Positions 36,160 through 44,339 of a stretch of DNA of 64,000 bases are shown here, piece by piece (within the stretch, counting starts at the first letter, position 1; each line of letters starts with the position of its first letter). The position numbers and the translations under genes were made by a program. The notes beneath the pieces are model-generated. The model saw only the letters and a list, made by a program, of their open reading frames with translations, searched no databases and had not been told where the DNA came from. Location of the stretch: contig NZ_AQXG01000003.1 in the NCBI RefSeq assembly GCF_000375425.1, positions 360,854-424,853 on the forward strand, written 5' to 3'. The stretch is from Gracilimonas tropica DSM 19535 (GTDB lineage: Bacteria > Bacteroidota > Rhodothermia > Balneolales > Balneolaceae).

Positions 36160-37578
36160 CTATCGGTACAGGTAAATATTATCCACATAAATGGTTGCAC
36201 CTTGCAATGCAGTACCGCTATCTGAATCAAATACGATCTGTCCCAGATTCGCTTTTCTTGCCATTCCCGAAATATCAAGATTGATGGTAATCCACTCTCC
36301 TGAAGTTAATTGAGGCGGAGTGATATTGATTCTTGCTTGTGTATCATCACTGCCCCCAAAAGCATCATCTGGGCCAAAGTCTCTGATATTTACCGCAAAA
36401 GCAGAGCCAACGGGCACTTCATTAGGCAAGAAAATATCAACGGAAAGATTGGTCATTTCACTTCCATCAATAGTTGGTACGTTTTGGTTGAACTCTATAC
36501 CCACAAAGTTGAAGTTTTCGTAGCCTAGCACATTGTTTCCATTTACAACAAAATCATTGGAAGTGGTCGTCTGATATGGTGCATAAAATCCGTTGTAGAA
36601 ATCGACCGGTACGTTTTCGTAGGAATCACTGAAGATCGAGATTACATCCTCAGGACTTTGCGTTGGCGTTGGTGCAGGGGTAAACTCTCCTAAAGATTCA
36701 ACGGTTAGCATTCCATCCGAAGGTTCGCCATTCATGCTTGCGGTAATTTCAGCGGTGCCGGTCCCTACTACCGAAACCTGTCCGTTTGCATTCACCGTAG
36801 CTACATCCGTATCGTTTGAGTTGAATGTGAAATAAGCAGGTGCAGGTACCACCGTCAAGTCCTGACCATTTGCCTGATTTATTGTAAAATTCAACCCGGA
36901 AAGCTGGATATTTGAGCCGATGAAACTGGTTTGGGTTTCATTCTCTCCACCAAGAATAGCAGAGCGAGGTTGAGCGATATCAGTCAGGTTCTCATACTTA
37001 AGCTCATCAATCCAAAAAGAGTAGCCATCACCGTCTTCAGGTCCTTCAGAATACCAGAACATTCCCTGAGTGCGGGTTAACACTGACGCATTTGGAATGG
37101 GAATGATGTATTTACGCCAGTAGGTGGTCAGTTTCATATTATTGAGTGCAACGGCATATTCATTTCCCATGAAATCCTGCCCAAAACCGATCTCGTTTAC
37201 CGTTCCGGCGGTGGTTCCTTTGGCATAAAAAGTGAGTGCATTGTAGGAGGATAAATCACGTCCTCCGTTATCATCACGAAATATGGCACCGGCATAAGCT
37301 CCTTCCGGATCGCCGACATTGGGAACATCGAGTCGCATAGCGGCCGATGAATTGTCGTAGGTTTCATCATTATCTACCGTAAATGCATTCAGTTTTGAAC
37401 CCTCGAACGGATAATATTCCAGTCCGGAACTAAAACCATCAATAAAAACTTCAGGATTTTCAGTGAACCCGGGTTCTTCCAATCCATCTACTGAGCGCTC
37501 ACAGCCCTGAGCAATGAACATGAGCAGCAGACCTGCCATTAGTGTACGTGTGGTGTTTTTTAAGACCATTTTTTTCAT
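36160..37578 (-). CDS. Surface glycan-binding lipoprotein
   Basis: A 472-residue lipoprotein (lipobox FIAQGC near residue 26) without catalytic motifs. In order: a jelly-roll domain (about 40-195, FIDGFSSGLEYYPF, DGYSFWIDELKYE), a BIG2-like bacterial Ig domain (about 205-295, STxxVATVNANGQVSVVGTGTAEITA pattern), a Pro/Thr linker, then a second jelly-roll (about 311-472) that starts DVISIFSDSYEN and ends YVDNIYLYR. The last module is the same type as in the secreted protein at 22468. It is probably a SGBP-like carbohydrate-binding protein at the cell surface. It sits between the barrel-glycosidase and GH16 genes. Confidence 0.82.
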   Translation of the reverse strand: MKKMVLKNTTRTLMAGLLLMFIAQGCERSVDGLEEPGFTENPEVFIDGFSSGLEYYPFEGSKLNAFTVDNDETYDNSSAAMRLDVPNVGDPEGAYAGAIFRDDNGGRDLSSYNALTFYAKGTTAGTVNEIGFGQDFMGNEYAVALNNMKLTTYWRKYIIPIPNASVLTRTQGMFWYSEGPEDGDGYSFWIDELKYENLTDIAQPRSAILGGENETQTSFIGSNIQLSGLNFTINQANGQDLTVVPAPAYFTFNSNDTDVATVNANGQVSVVGTGTAEITASMNGEPSDGMLTVESLGEFTPAPTPTQSPEDVISIFSDSYENVPVDFYNGFYAPYQTTTSNDFVVNGNNVLGYENFNFVGIEFNQNVPTIDGSEMTNLSVDIFLPNEVPVGSAFAVNIRDFGPDDAFGGSDDTQARINITPPQLTSGEWITINLDISGMARKANLGQIVFDSDSGTALQGATIYVDNIYLYR

Positions 37579-37593
37579 GTTTCTTGCCTCTTA

Positions 37594-40500
37594 TTAATTC
37601 GTAATATCAATTTGAATGTATGTTCGGAACTCCCACTCGCTTCCATTTCCGAAACCGGGAGCCGTTGGATCTGGAACAATTTGACCGCTTGGGTCTGTGG
37701 TGTACGCCGGAGCATAGCGCGGAGAATATTGATCCAGTGTTCGATAGGTTCCTCTCACACCAATTCGGGTGGATGGCAAATCGAACCAGGTTGGGCTGCC
37801 CAGATTAGTAGAAAAGTCAGCCATCAACTGAAGCGGGAACGTTAGGTTGAAATCGCGGTGATAATCGTATGGGCCCCAGTCGTTCACTTTTGCAAATGCG
37901 CTGATTTTTGCTTTTTTGTAAATGGCTCGCACATCTCCGCCAAAGTGGGTAATTAGCCGTGGATCACTTCCTCGGGCTTGAGCATCTCCACCATAGAGAT
38001 TTGCTATAATTCCAAGATCACGATTCACTTTAGAAACCACGCGAGCATTAATCTCCCAAAGGTCTTCGGCCGGCGGTGCTCCGGGGAATGGGAAAAAGGT
38101 TCGTCCATCAGGCAAAATACCTATGGCGGCATCCCGTGTGGTTGGCAAATGGCGGAATACAAAGCCCAGGCTCATGGCTAAAGGAGCATCCTCAGCCATG
38201 TCATTATTCCATTCGTACATGTAAGTTCCGGGCGTGGGATCGTAGGTCAGTAATAACTCACCAGCAATTTGTTCACGGTTTCCATCATGAACGGTGAATG
38301 GATCATCCAGAATATTTCGGGGTCGGCCTGGTGCCTGTACATCGGTAGAAATGGGGCCTTCAATAGGTTTTTGCCATAAGAAATTCGGGGCAATCTGCAG
38401 ATTTCCAATATTGTAGGTAAAACCGGTTAAAGCATTGTATTGGTTTCCACTTCCGCTGCCTTTCAATCTCCAGCCGGTGAAGGTCATGGTTTGATCGGCT
38501 CCGCCATTGGCAACCAATCCCATTACTGCCGATTGCGCATACCAGTTGAAAAGTCCTTTCGTGTACGTAAATTTGATTTTTCCACCCCAGTTATCTTCGG
38601 GTTTGATCTCATCTACATACACATTGTAACTGCCATCGGGCTGCTCTCGCACCAACTGAAATTCACGCCCATTTAGAGGCTGACCGGCCCAGATTCCGCC
38701 AATTTCAACGCCAAAGTTTCCAAAATCACGTGCGACATGAACGGCAAGTCTTCTGGTTTTGGGCTCAGGAATAGCGAAGGAACTTCCGGTCAGTCCTTGT
38801 CGCTCAATATCTTCATGGTATATGGCCGTTAGATCGGTTTGAGCTACATTGGTTGAATATTTCAGCAGTACAGCCGGGTTGGCTCCCCACCACAACTGTG
38901 GGCCAAAAGCCAGCTTAAAGCCGTCAAACATTTTCTTTCCTTCGGCTTCAAATCCAAAAGGGGCATCGCCATTATAGATATCGATCTGCTCACCATAGTT
39001 AGCTTCCGGGTACAATCCGAAGAAATCGCCTTCATAGCCCCAGTGATAGTGTCCGGTTCGGTAAAATCCATCCAGGTTGAAATATTCCTGGTTCCAGGAA
39101 TAGCTGGCGCTGTAAATATCAACGGTATTAAGAGCTGTAGTAACCACTTCTCCGTTTTGGTTTACCAGGTCTCGGGTGCGGCCACGGTTTTCATAAAAGA
39201 TCTCGTCAATCGGATTTTCGGCTACATTGCCCAAAATGTTGGTAACCACTTCTGCCCGCATGTTGGGAGAAGGATTTGCCTCTACCCCAATAAAATAGGA
39301 TTGCATGTGGTCAAAACCCTGCTCATCGGGATAGGTGTTTTCGGTGGGATCTGCATCTTGTGGAGTGGTGATAAGATCGCCACCGGTGTTAAATGTCTCA
39401 AATGTGGCTGAAAAACGGCTTAGTGAAATTTTCTGAGCACCACTTTCAACCTGACCGCCTCCTGCTCTTGATCTCAGTTCAGCATCTACCACAGAAATGT
39501 TCGCAAAGTACGATTCCAGTGTAGAATTATTCGCATTAGGTGCATAAGGATCGAATTGGTGTATTTCCTTCAACACATAATAAGCCGCCCTTGGGTAAAG
39601 CTCGTAAAATCCTTTGAGGTCGGTTGGGCCTTTAGCCATAATTCCAAACCATTCCTCGTTCATGTTGTTCTCGCCTTCAACAAAATCAAACTGATAGCCG
39701 CCGTTGGACCAGGATGCATGGGTATCGTGCGTGTTTAGTCCCTCAGTTTGGCCGAATTTCCACCAGCCATCACTAAACTGAAAAGTAAATCCACCGATGG
39801 AGTTATCATTTCCTCCTAAACCGGCTGCATTTTTGTAGATCTCCTTCCAGTTGCTGAAGAGATATTGAGCTTGTGCTCCCTGTGCTTCCTGAAGCGTTCT
39901 TGCGTTAAAAGCATCTGAGCCAAATTCAGTTAGTAAAACCGGTTTTCCATATTCATCTTTCACGCGATCGTAAAGATCGGTGAAGGTCATTCCGCGATAG
40001 GTGTTGGTTCCAAAAATATCGATATCGGGAGCCAGCTCCGTGATCAGTTCCATGAACAGCAGGTCACCGTTGGCGATAGCGATTGGTCGGTCTGTGGAAA
40101 TCTCTTTCATTGCAACCGCTGCATCGTTAAAAAGCTCATACATGGCACGTGCGCGGATCGTGGATTTTCGGTCTTCGATGGGAATGTCTTCCGTCTCGGC
40201 TCCACCCCAGAAAAGGCCATAGTTATTTTCATTTCCTAATAAATAGAGTAGCAAACCCGGAGTACCCTTGTATTCTTCAACCAGCTGGGTGACTTCACTC
40301 AGCAATAATTCACGAACTCTTGGATCGGAGTATTCTGTGTTGGCCATCCACGCACCATCGATGGTAAGACCGTAACGACCAAATGAATGATTCAACATCG
40401 TGTAGATGCCGTGATTCTCATATATATAGGTGATCCATCGTTTGGGAATTCCGGTATAAACTCGAATGGCATTCACACCCATATTTTTCAGCAACGACAT

Positions 40501-40734
40501 TTCATAGTCGAGGGCTTGTTGAATGAATTCGGGAGATTGGTTCCACAAGCTGTACGAGTAGTTGGTTCCTCTTGGGAAGTAATCCCAGTTCATCCCGTTA
40601 ACGATGAGAGGCTCACCGTCAACCAGCAGCTTCCATCCTTCCTGAGTTTGTTCAACTTTAACCTGTTCCGACTGCCCCATACCAGTCATTGAAAAGCTGA
40701 AAATTGTGATGATGAGTATGGCGATTCTTTTCAT
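37594..40734 (-). CDS. Clan-A glycosidase fused to a putative outer-membrane beta-barrel
   Basis: A 1046-residue protein. ATG 40734 is used because it gives a proper signal peptide (MKRIAILIITIFSFSMTGMG); the frame is open upstream to 40866 but the extra 44 residues mask the signal. Residues about 25-440 form a TIM-barrel hydrolase: DGEPLIVNGMNWDYFPRG, NAIRVYTG, acid/base candidate Glu169 (LLGNENNYG) and nucleophile candidate Glu270 (LLTEFGSD), the clan GH-A layout. From about 470 to the end the protein becomes alternating amphipathic strands with many Trp, Tyr and Gly (HYHWGYEGDFFGLYPEANYG, GGIWAGQPLNGREFQLV), as in porins. The C-terminus (EFRTYIQIDITN) lacks a final Phe. Exact GH family not identified. 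Confidence 0.72.
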   Translation of the reverse strand: MKRIAILIITIFSFSMTGMGQSEQVKVEQTQEGWKLLVDGEPLIVNGMNWDYFPRGTNYSYSLWNQSPEFIQQALDYEMSLLKNMGVNAIRVYTGIPKRWITYIYENHGIYTMLNHSFGRYGLTIDGAWMANTEYSDPRVRELLLSEVTQLVEEYKGTPGLLLYLLGNENNYGLFWGGAETEDIPIEDRKSTIRARAMYELFNDAAVAMKEISTDRPIAIANGDLLFMELITELAPDIDIFGTNTYRGMTFTDLYDRVKDEYGKPVLLTEFGSDAFNARTLQEAQGAQAQYLFSNWKEIYKNAAGLGGNDNSIGGFTFQFSDGWWKFGQTEGLNTHDTHASWSNGGYQFDFVEGENNMNEEWFGIMAKGPTDLKGFYELYPRAAYYVLKEIHQFDPYAPNANNSTLESYFANISVVDAELRSRAGGGQVESGAQKISLSRFSATFETFNTGGDLITTPQDADPTENTYPDEQGFDHMQSYFIGVEANPSPNMRAEVVTNILGNVAENPIDEIFYENRGRTRDLVNQNGEVVTTALNTVDIYSASYSWNQEYFNLDGFYRTGHYHWGYEGDFFGLYPEANYGEQIDIYNGDAPFGFEAEGKKMFDGFKLAFGPQLWWGANPAVLLKYSTNVAQTDLTAIYHEDIERQGLTGSSFAIPEPKTRRLAVHVARDFGNFGVEIGGIWAGQPLNGREFQLVREQPDGSYNVYVDEIKPEDNWGGKIKFTYTKGLFNWYAQSAVMGLVANGGADQTMTFTGWRLKGSGSGNQYNALTGFTYNIGNLQIAPNFLWQKPIEGPISTDVQAPGRPRNILDDPFTVHDGNREQIAGELLLTYDPTPGTYMYEWNNDMAEDAPLAMSLGFVFRHLPTTRDAAIGILPDGRTFFPFPGAPPAEDLWEINARVVSKVNRDLGIIANLYGGDAQARGSDPRLITHFGGDVRAIYKKAKISAFAKVNDWGPYDYHRDFNLTFPLQLMADFSTNLGSPTWFDLPSTRIGVRGTYRTLDQYSPRYAPAYTTDPSGQIVPDPTAPGFGNGSEWEFRTYIQIDITN

Positions 40735-40851
40735 ATGTATTCCGTTTTTTATTCCTGTAATGAAATTTTGGACGCTGCCGAAATATTCACTTTTCCAATC
40801 GTGAACTGTCCGACAATAATTCCGGAGAAGCGAAATGGCAATATTTACAAC

Positions 40852-40975
40852 GTATATACAATTCAATAAGAAAGCGCTTTTTTAGATCATAAATGCTGTT
40901 TATGCATTTAAAGAAAGCCTTTTCATGGCTTCACACTTTCCACAACAGAATCCAAAAAAATTCTGTTGTATATAC
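40852..40975. promoter_or_regulatory. Cluster of operator-like palindromes upstream of the beta-glucan operon
   Basis: Four symmetric elements lie within 124 bases. GTATATACAA (40852-40861) pairs with TTGTATATAC (40966-40975), a 10-base inverted repeat 104 bases apart. AAAGCGCTTT (40871-40880) is a perfect palindrome with the CG centre typical of LacI-family operators. TAAATGC (40890-40896) pairs with GCATTTA (40904-40910). CAACAGAAT (40943-40951) pairs perfectly with ATTCTGTTG (40960-40968). The distances suit operators rather than a terminator. Which regulator binds is unknown; the window has no LacI-type gene. Confidence 0.5.
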
Positions 40976-41128
40976 TTTATAAAGGCAATTAGTAACATTT
41001 TCTTAATTCAATGGTAATCCAGAGGACTTAATTCGAGCTGAAATGAACAGGATTTATTATAGACACCTTTACTGCCAAGAGTATTTAGTTCTGCTTAAGA
41101 AAAGCCTCATCTATACAAGCATTTTTGG

Positions 41129-41238
41129 GTTGAGATGTTAGCAACTCAACTATCTTTCAATATTGATATTGTTAACTCATCTGAGCTTGTATTACATTAG
41201 ATCCCAATATTTTCCCCGATAGCATCTCAAGTTGAGAT
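41129..41238. promoter_or_regulatory. TTGAGAT palindromes upstream of the FucP-type symporter
   Basis: ATCTCAA-G-TTGAGAT (41224-41238) is a perfect 15-base inverted repeat ending 39 bases before the start codon. A related pair, GTTGAG (41129-41134) with CTCAAC (41145-41150), lies about 90 bases further up and shares the TTGAGAT half-site. CAATAT-TG-ATATTG (41158-41171) is a third palindrome. A repeated half-site close to a start codon suggests an operator for the symporter. Confidence 0.4.
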
Positions 41239-41277
41239 CATGAAATAAGTTAATAAGTACCAACTTTACTTTATACA

Positions 41278-42609
41278 ATGGCTGATCAAAACAAAACGTA
41301 CCGCTCTGCTTTCATCGTCGTAACTGTTTTATTTTTTATGTGGGGATTTATCACCGTATTAGTAGATGCGCTCATTCCCCGCCTTCGTGATGTTTTTGAG
41401 CTTTCTTATTTTGAGGCCGGTTTGGTGCAATTTTCCTTTTTTACTGCTTATTTCGTGTTTTCTATCCCCGGTGGTGGTTTGATCTCTAAGATCGGCTATA
41501 AAAAAGGAGTGGTTGTGGGATTAATCACAATGGGAATTGGCTGTTTACTTTTTTATCCCGCAGCATCCTTCCGAATATTCCCGATATTTTTACTGGCAAT
41601 GTTTGTGCTGGCGGGAGGAATCACCATCTTACAAGTGGCTGCCAATCCTTATGTAGCTGCACTCGGGCCGGAAGAAACCTCTTCGAGCCGCCTTAATTTA
41701 TCGCAAGCTTTCAACTCTCTTGGAACTACCATAGCGCCCCTGGTAAGTGCCGCTTTTATCCTGAGTTCTACCGTAATGAGTTCAGCCGACGTAGCCACAC
41801 TCCCCGATGCCCAACAAATGGCTTATTATCAGGCGGAAGCAGCAGCCGTACAGGGCCCCTTTTTGGTTTTGGCAATGGTTCTAATTGTTTTAGCCATTGC
41901 CTTCGGGTTATTTAATCTTCCCAAAATTCTGGAGAGCCGGGAGAATAAAAGTGGAAGCTATGCGGCGGCTCTCCAGATCAAACACCTAATGTTTGGGGCA
42001 GTCGGTATTTTTGTTTATGTGGGAGCTGAAGTTTCAATTGGCAGCTACTTGGTCAACTACTTCCTGCACCTGGATATAGAATCTTTGGTTGAAGGAAGCC
42101 CGGCAATGGCTGCTATTGCTTCCGGCCTTTCCACCATTTTTTCGGATACGAATCTCAATGATATGAATGCTTCTCAACTGGCCGGGACTTATGTGTTCTT
42201 TTATTGGGGAGGAGCAATGGTTGGCCGTTTTATCGGGTCAGGACTTTTGCAACGGTTTAAAGCCGGCAGTATGCTGGCCATCTATTCCGGATGTAACATC
42301 TTCTTACTTTTCATTAGCATGAATACCGGGGGACTTATTGCTTTCTGGGCAATCTTGAGTGTCGGCCTTTTTAATTCTATTATGTTTCCCACCATTTTTA
42401 CACTCGCCATCAAAGGCATTAAGGAGAATACGGCCCAAGGTTCGGGAATTTTATGTACCGCCATAGTTGGCGGTGCCATTATACCTCCACTCTATGGAGC
42501 TATGGCCGATCAATTTGGGCTTCAGTTGGCTTTAATGGTGCCAGTGATGTGCTATTTATACATTCTTTGGTACGGAAAGGCAGGCTCTCAAGTTGATCTT
42601 AAGGCATAA
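41278..42609 (+). CDS. FucP-family sugar:proton symporter (MFS)
   Basis: A 443-residue, 12-helix major facilitator of the FHS/FucP-GluP group. Family marks: start AFIVVTVLFFMWGFITVLVD, FFTAYFVFSIPGG and KIGYKKGVVVGL in the first loop, ANPYVAALGPEETSSSRLNLSQAFNSLGTTIAP, and YWGGAMVGRFIGS in the second half. Bacteroidota members of this group often carry glucose, galactose, fucose or N-acetylglucosamine. Being divergent from the beta-glucan operon, it may bring in glucose released outside the cytosol; that is inference. Confidence 0.88.
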   Translation: MADQNKTYRSAFIVVTVLFFMWGFITVLVDALIPRLRDVFELSYFEAGLVQFSFFTAYFVFSIPGGGLISKIGYKKGVVVGLITMGIGCLLFYPAASFRIFPIFLLAMFVLAGGITILQVAANPYVAALGPEETSSSRLNLSQAFNSLGTTIAPLVSAAFILSSTVMSSADVATLPDAQQMAYYQAEAAAVQGPFLVLAMVLIVLAIAFGLFNLPKILESRENKSGSYAAALQIKHLMFGAVGIFVYVGAEVSIGSYLVNYFLHLDIESLVEGSPAMAAIASGLSTIFSDTNLNDMNASQLAGTYVFFYWGGAMVGRFIGSGLLQRFKAGSMLAIYSGCNIFLLFISMNTGGLIAFWAILSVGLFNSIMFPTIFTLAIKGIKENTAQGSGILCTAIVGGAIIPPLYGAMADQFGLQLALMVPVMCYLYILWYGKAGSQVDLKA

Positions 42610-42630
42610 AAAAATGCCGGATTTCATAAA

Positions 42631-43470
42631 TCAGTTATTCTGATACAATGCAATGATCCCGGGATAACTAAGCCCGTCCAGCATATCTCTGCGGTATAAT
42701 TCTTGAAGAAATTCCTCGGTTACTCCATTACTGTACAGTGCTATGATCCCGGAATATGAGATTTCATCGAGGTAGTCGATGCGGTTCAGCGTTTGGATAT
42801 ATTCAAGTGGAACCCCGTTGGAGTAAAGAGCGATAGCTCCGGTATAGTCGATTTCATCCAGGTAATCCAATCGGTTCAAGCCAACCAGATAATCAGCATC
42901 TACACCGTTTGCACTCAAAGCAATAACAGCGGAATAAGAGAGGTCATCCAAAAAATCGATACGACTCAAAGTTTCTATGTATTCAACAGGTACACCATTC
43001 GCTTTCAGGCCAATCACTGCCGTGTAATCCAGCTCATCAAGGTATCCTAACCTACTCAGGCTTTGCAGGTAGTCAAGCGAAACGCCATTTTGGTACATTG
43101 CATTGATCTCATCAGCATTGGGTGATCCGTTAAGATCAAGCTGTTCCACGCCTTCCATAAAATCCAAAAATGCGAAGCTGGCTCCCTCTTGTTGTATGAC
43201 CTCTTCCGCCTGTGTGCTATCTCCCACAAAACCGATGTTTTGGAAGGGCTGCCAGTTGAAATACCAAAAAAAGGCGATCACCATAAACACAGCGATCACT
43301 ATAGCATCTCTTTTTCTGGTAGAATGCTGTTTCGGTTCAAACTGTCCTGACCTGATATCATATGTACCGGTGTCAGCACCTTTGACCTCAAGATCAGGTT
43401 CCTGTTCCGGATCATTGTTATGGAGATGATTTTTTATCCCCTTTCGGTATTTATCTTTTGATGATGACAT
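42631..43470 (-). CDS. Membrane protein with five 30-residue repeats
   Basis: A 279-residue protein. A basic cytosolic N-terminus (about 1-52) precedes one membrane segment (about 53-70, DAIVIAVFMVIAFFWYF). From about residue 127 to the end come five consecutive 30-residue repeats, each of the form GVxxEYIxxLxRxDYLDxxxYxxxIALYxN, with half a unit before them. The exact period, with no insertions, suggests a short solenoid or super-helix, predicted outside the cytosol. Similar GVxxEYI repeats occur in Bacteroidota envelope proteins and after BlaR1-type peptidase domains, but no peptidase is present here. Function unknown. Confidence 0.78.
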   Translation of the reverse strand: MSSSKDKYRKGIKNHLHNNDPEQEPDLEVKGADTGTYDIRSGQFEPKQHSTRKRDAIVIAVFMVIAFFWYFNWQPFQNIGFVGDSTQAEEVIQQEGASFAFLDFMEGVEQLDLNGSPNADEINAMYQNGVSLDYLQSLSRLGYLDELDYTAVIGLKANGVPVEYIETLSRIDFLDDLSYSAVIALSANGVDADYLVGLNRLDYLDEIDYTGAIALYSNGVPLEYIQTLNRIDYLDEISYSGIIALYSNGVTEEFLQELYRRDMLDGLSYPGIIALYQNN

Positions 43471-43538
43471 AAGTTAAAGGTATTAAAAACGGCAACCTTC
43501 TGATCACTTTTTTAACGAATAAAATGCACGGCCGATAT

Positions 43539-44339
43539 TTAATCTGAAGTCACCGGCTCTTTTTCTCTTTTTTGATCGAACAGCCAGGAGATCATGTGTT
43601 GGTCTGCATAAGCTCTCACCCAGGAACCATGTGTGACATCCGGATATTCTGTGTAGCCGGGTTTACCTCCTTCAGCACGCAGTGCATCTATCATTTCCCT
43701 TGAAAATTCAGGCTCTACCACATCATCCAAAGCCCCGTGAAAAGCCCAAATTGGAATTTCTGATATGCGATTTGCTTTGCTGAGATCTCCCCCGCCACAA
43801 ACCGGAACTGCCGCTGCCACTTTTTCCGGGAAACGCTGAATATATTCCCACGTGCCAAAACCACCCATCGATAATCCCGTCACATAAAACCTTGAGGTAT
43901 CGACAGGGAGCTCTTGCATCAGCGAATTCACCAGAAGGTCTGTTTGATTAAGTACAGAGGTCATGGAATCACTCCATGTTTGATCTAAGCTTCCATCCCA
44001 CCGAATCACTGACCAGCGTTCTTCGGCTCCTGCTTGCGGAGCCACAATAAAGGCCGGATATTTTTCCAGGATATCATCCCGCACAAAATTCCATATTCCA
44101 TTCGTCAACTGTCGCTCGTTGTCATCACCACGCTCCCCGGCTCCGTGCAGGAACAGAATTAATGGATACTTTTCCCCTTCTTTCAAATCCGGTGAAAAGA
44201 GCCGGTAATTCAATGTATCGCCGCCTTGCTGAAAGGTGTGATATTCAAATTTATGCCGAAGTGATGATTCATTTTGCGCCATAAGCGTAGCTGTGAATAA
44301 GATCCAAAAAAATGGAGTGGTTAAGGCTGATAGTTTCAT
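43539..44339 (-). CDS. Secreted alpha/beta hydrolase (esterase/PHB depolymerase-like)
   Basis: A 266-residue protein starting at ATG 44339 (MKLSALTTPFFWILFTATLMAQ, a signal peptide); the upstream ATG 44363 would bury the signal. Fold marks: oxyanion motif LILFLHGAGERGDD, nucleophile Ser in VTGLSMGGFGTWEY, Asp in AFHGALDDVV and His in YPDVTHGSW. This is the arrangement of Bacteroidota prolyl-oligopeptidase/phospholipase-like and CE1-type esterases. The natural substrate cannot be told; polysaccharide deacetylation or ferulate-type ester removal is possible, given the nearby glycan locus. Confidence 0.82.
   Translation of the reverse strand: MKLSALTTPFFWILFTATLMAQNESSLRHKFEYHTFQQGGDTLNYRLFSPDLKEGEKYPLILFLHGAGERGDDNERQLTNGIWNFVRDDILEKYPAFIVAPQAGAEERWSVIRWDGSLDQTWSDSMTSVLNQTDLLVNSLMQELPVDTSRFYVTGLSMGGFGTWEYIQRFPEKVAAAVPVCGGGDLSKANRISEIPIWAFHGALDDVVEPEFSREMIDALRAEGGKPGYTEYPDVTHGSWVRAYADQHMISWLFDQKREKEPVTSD

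Larger units (their letters stand above)
40735..41277. promoter_or_regulatory. Divergent control region of the beta-glucan operon and the sugar symporter
   Basis: This 543-base, AT-rich region carries no gene. It must hold the promoters for the minus-strand operon (start 40734) and the plus-strand symporter (start 41278). It holds several palindromes, listed separately at 40852-40975 and 41129-41238. I could not place a -7/-33 promoter box with confidence on either strand. Confidence 0.7.

Noticed and set aside
40735-40866. Upstream extension of the barrel-glycosidase frame by 44 residues
   Set aside because: It would place a signal peptide in the middle of the protein; ATG 40734 gives a clean signal start.
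42603-42618. Small hairpin GGCAT-N6-ATGCC at the end of the symporter gene
   Set aside because: A five-base stem with no following T-run is too weak to call a terminator.
42700-43090. About 90-base periodic repeats that could suggest a CRISPR or satellite array
   Set aside because: The period equals 30 codons of an open gene with variation mainly at third positions; there are no spacers and no cas genes.
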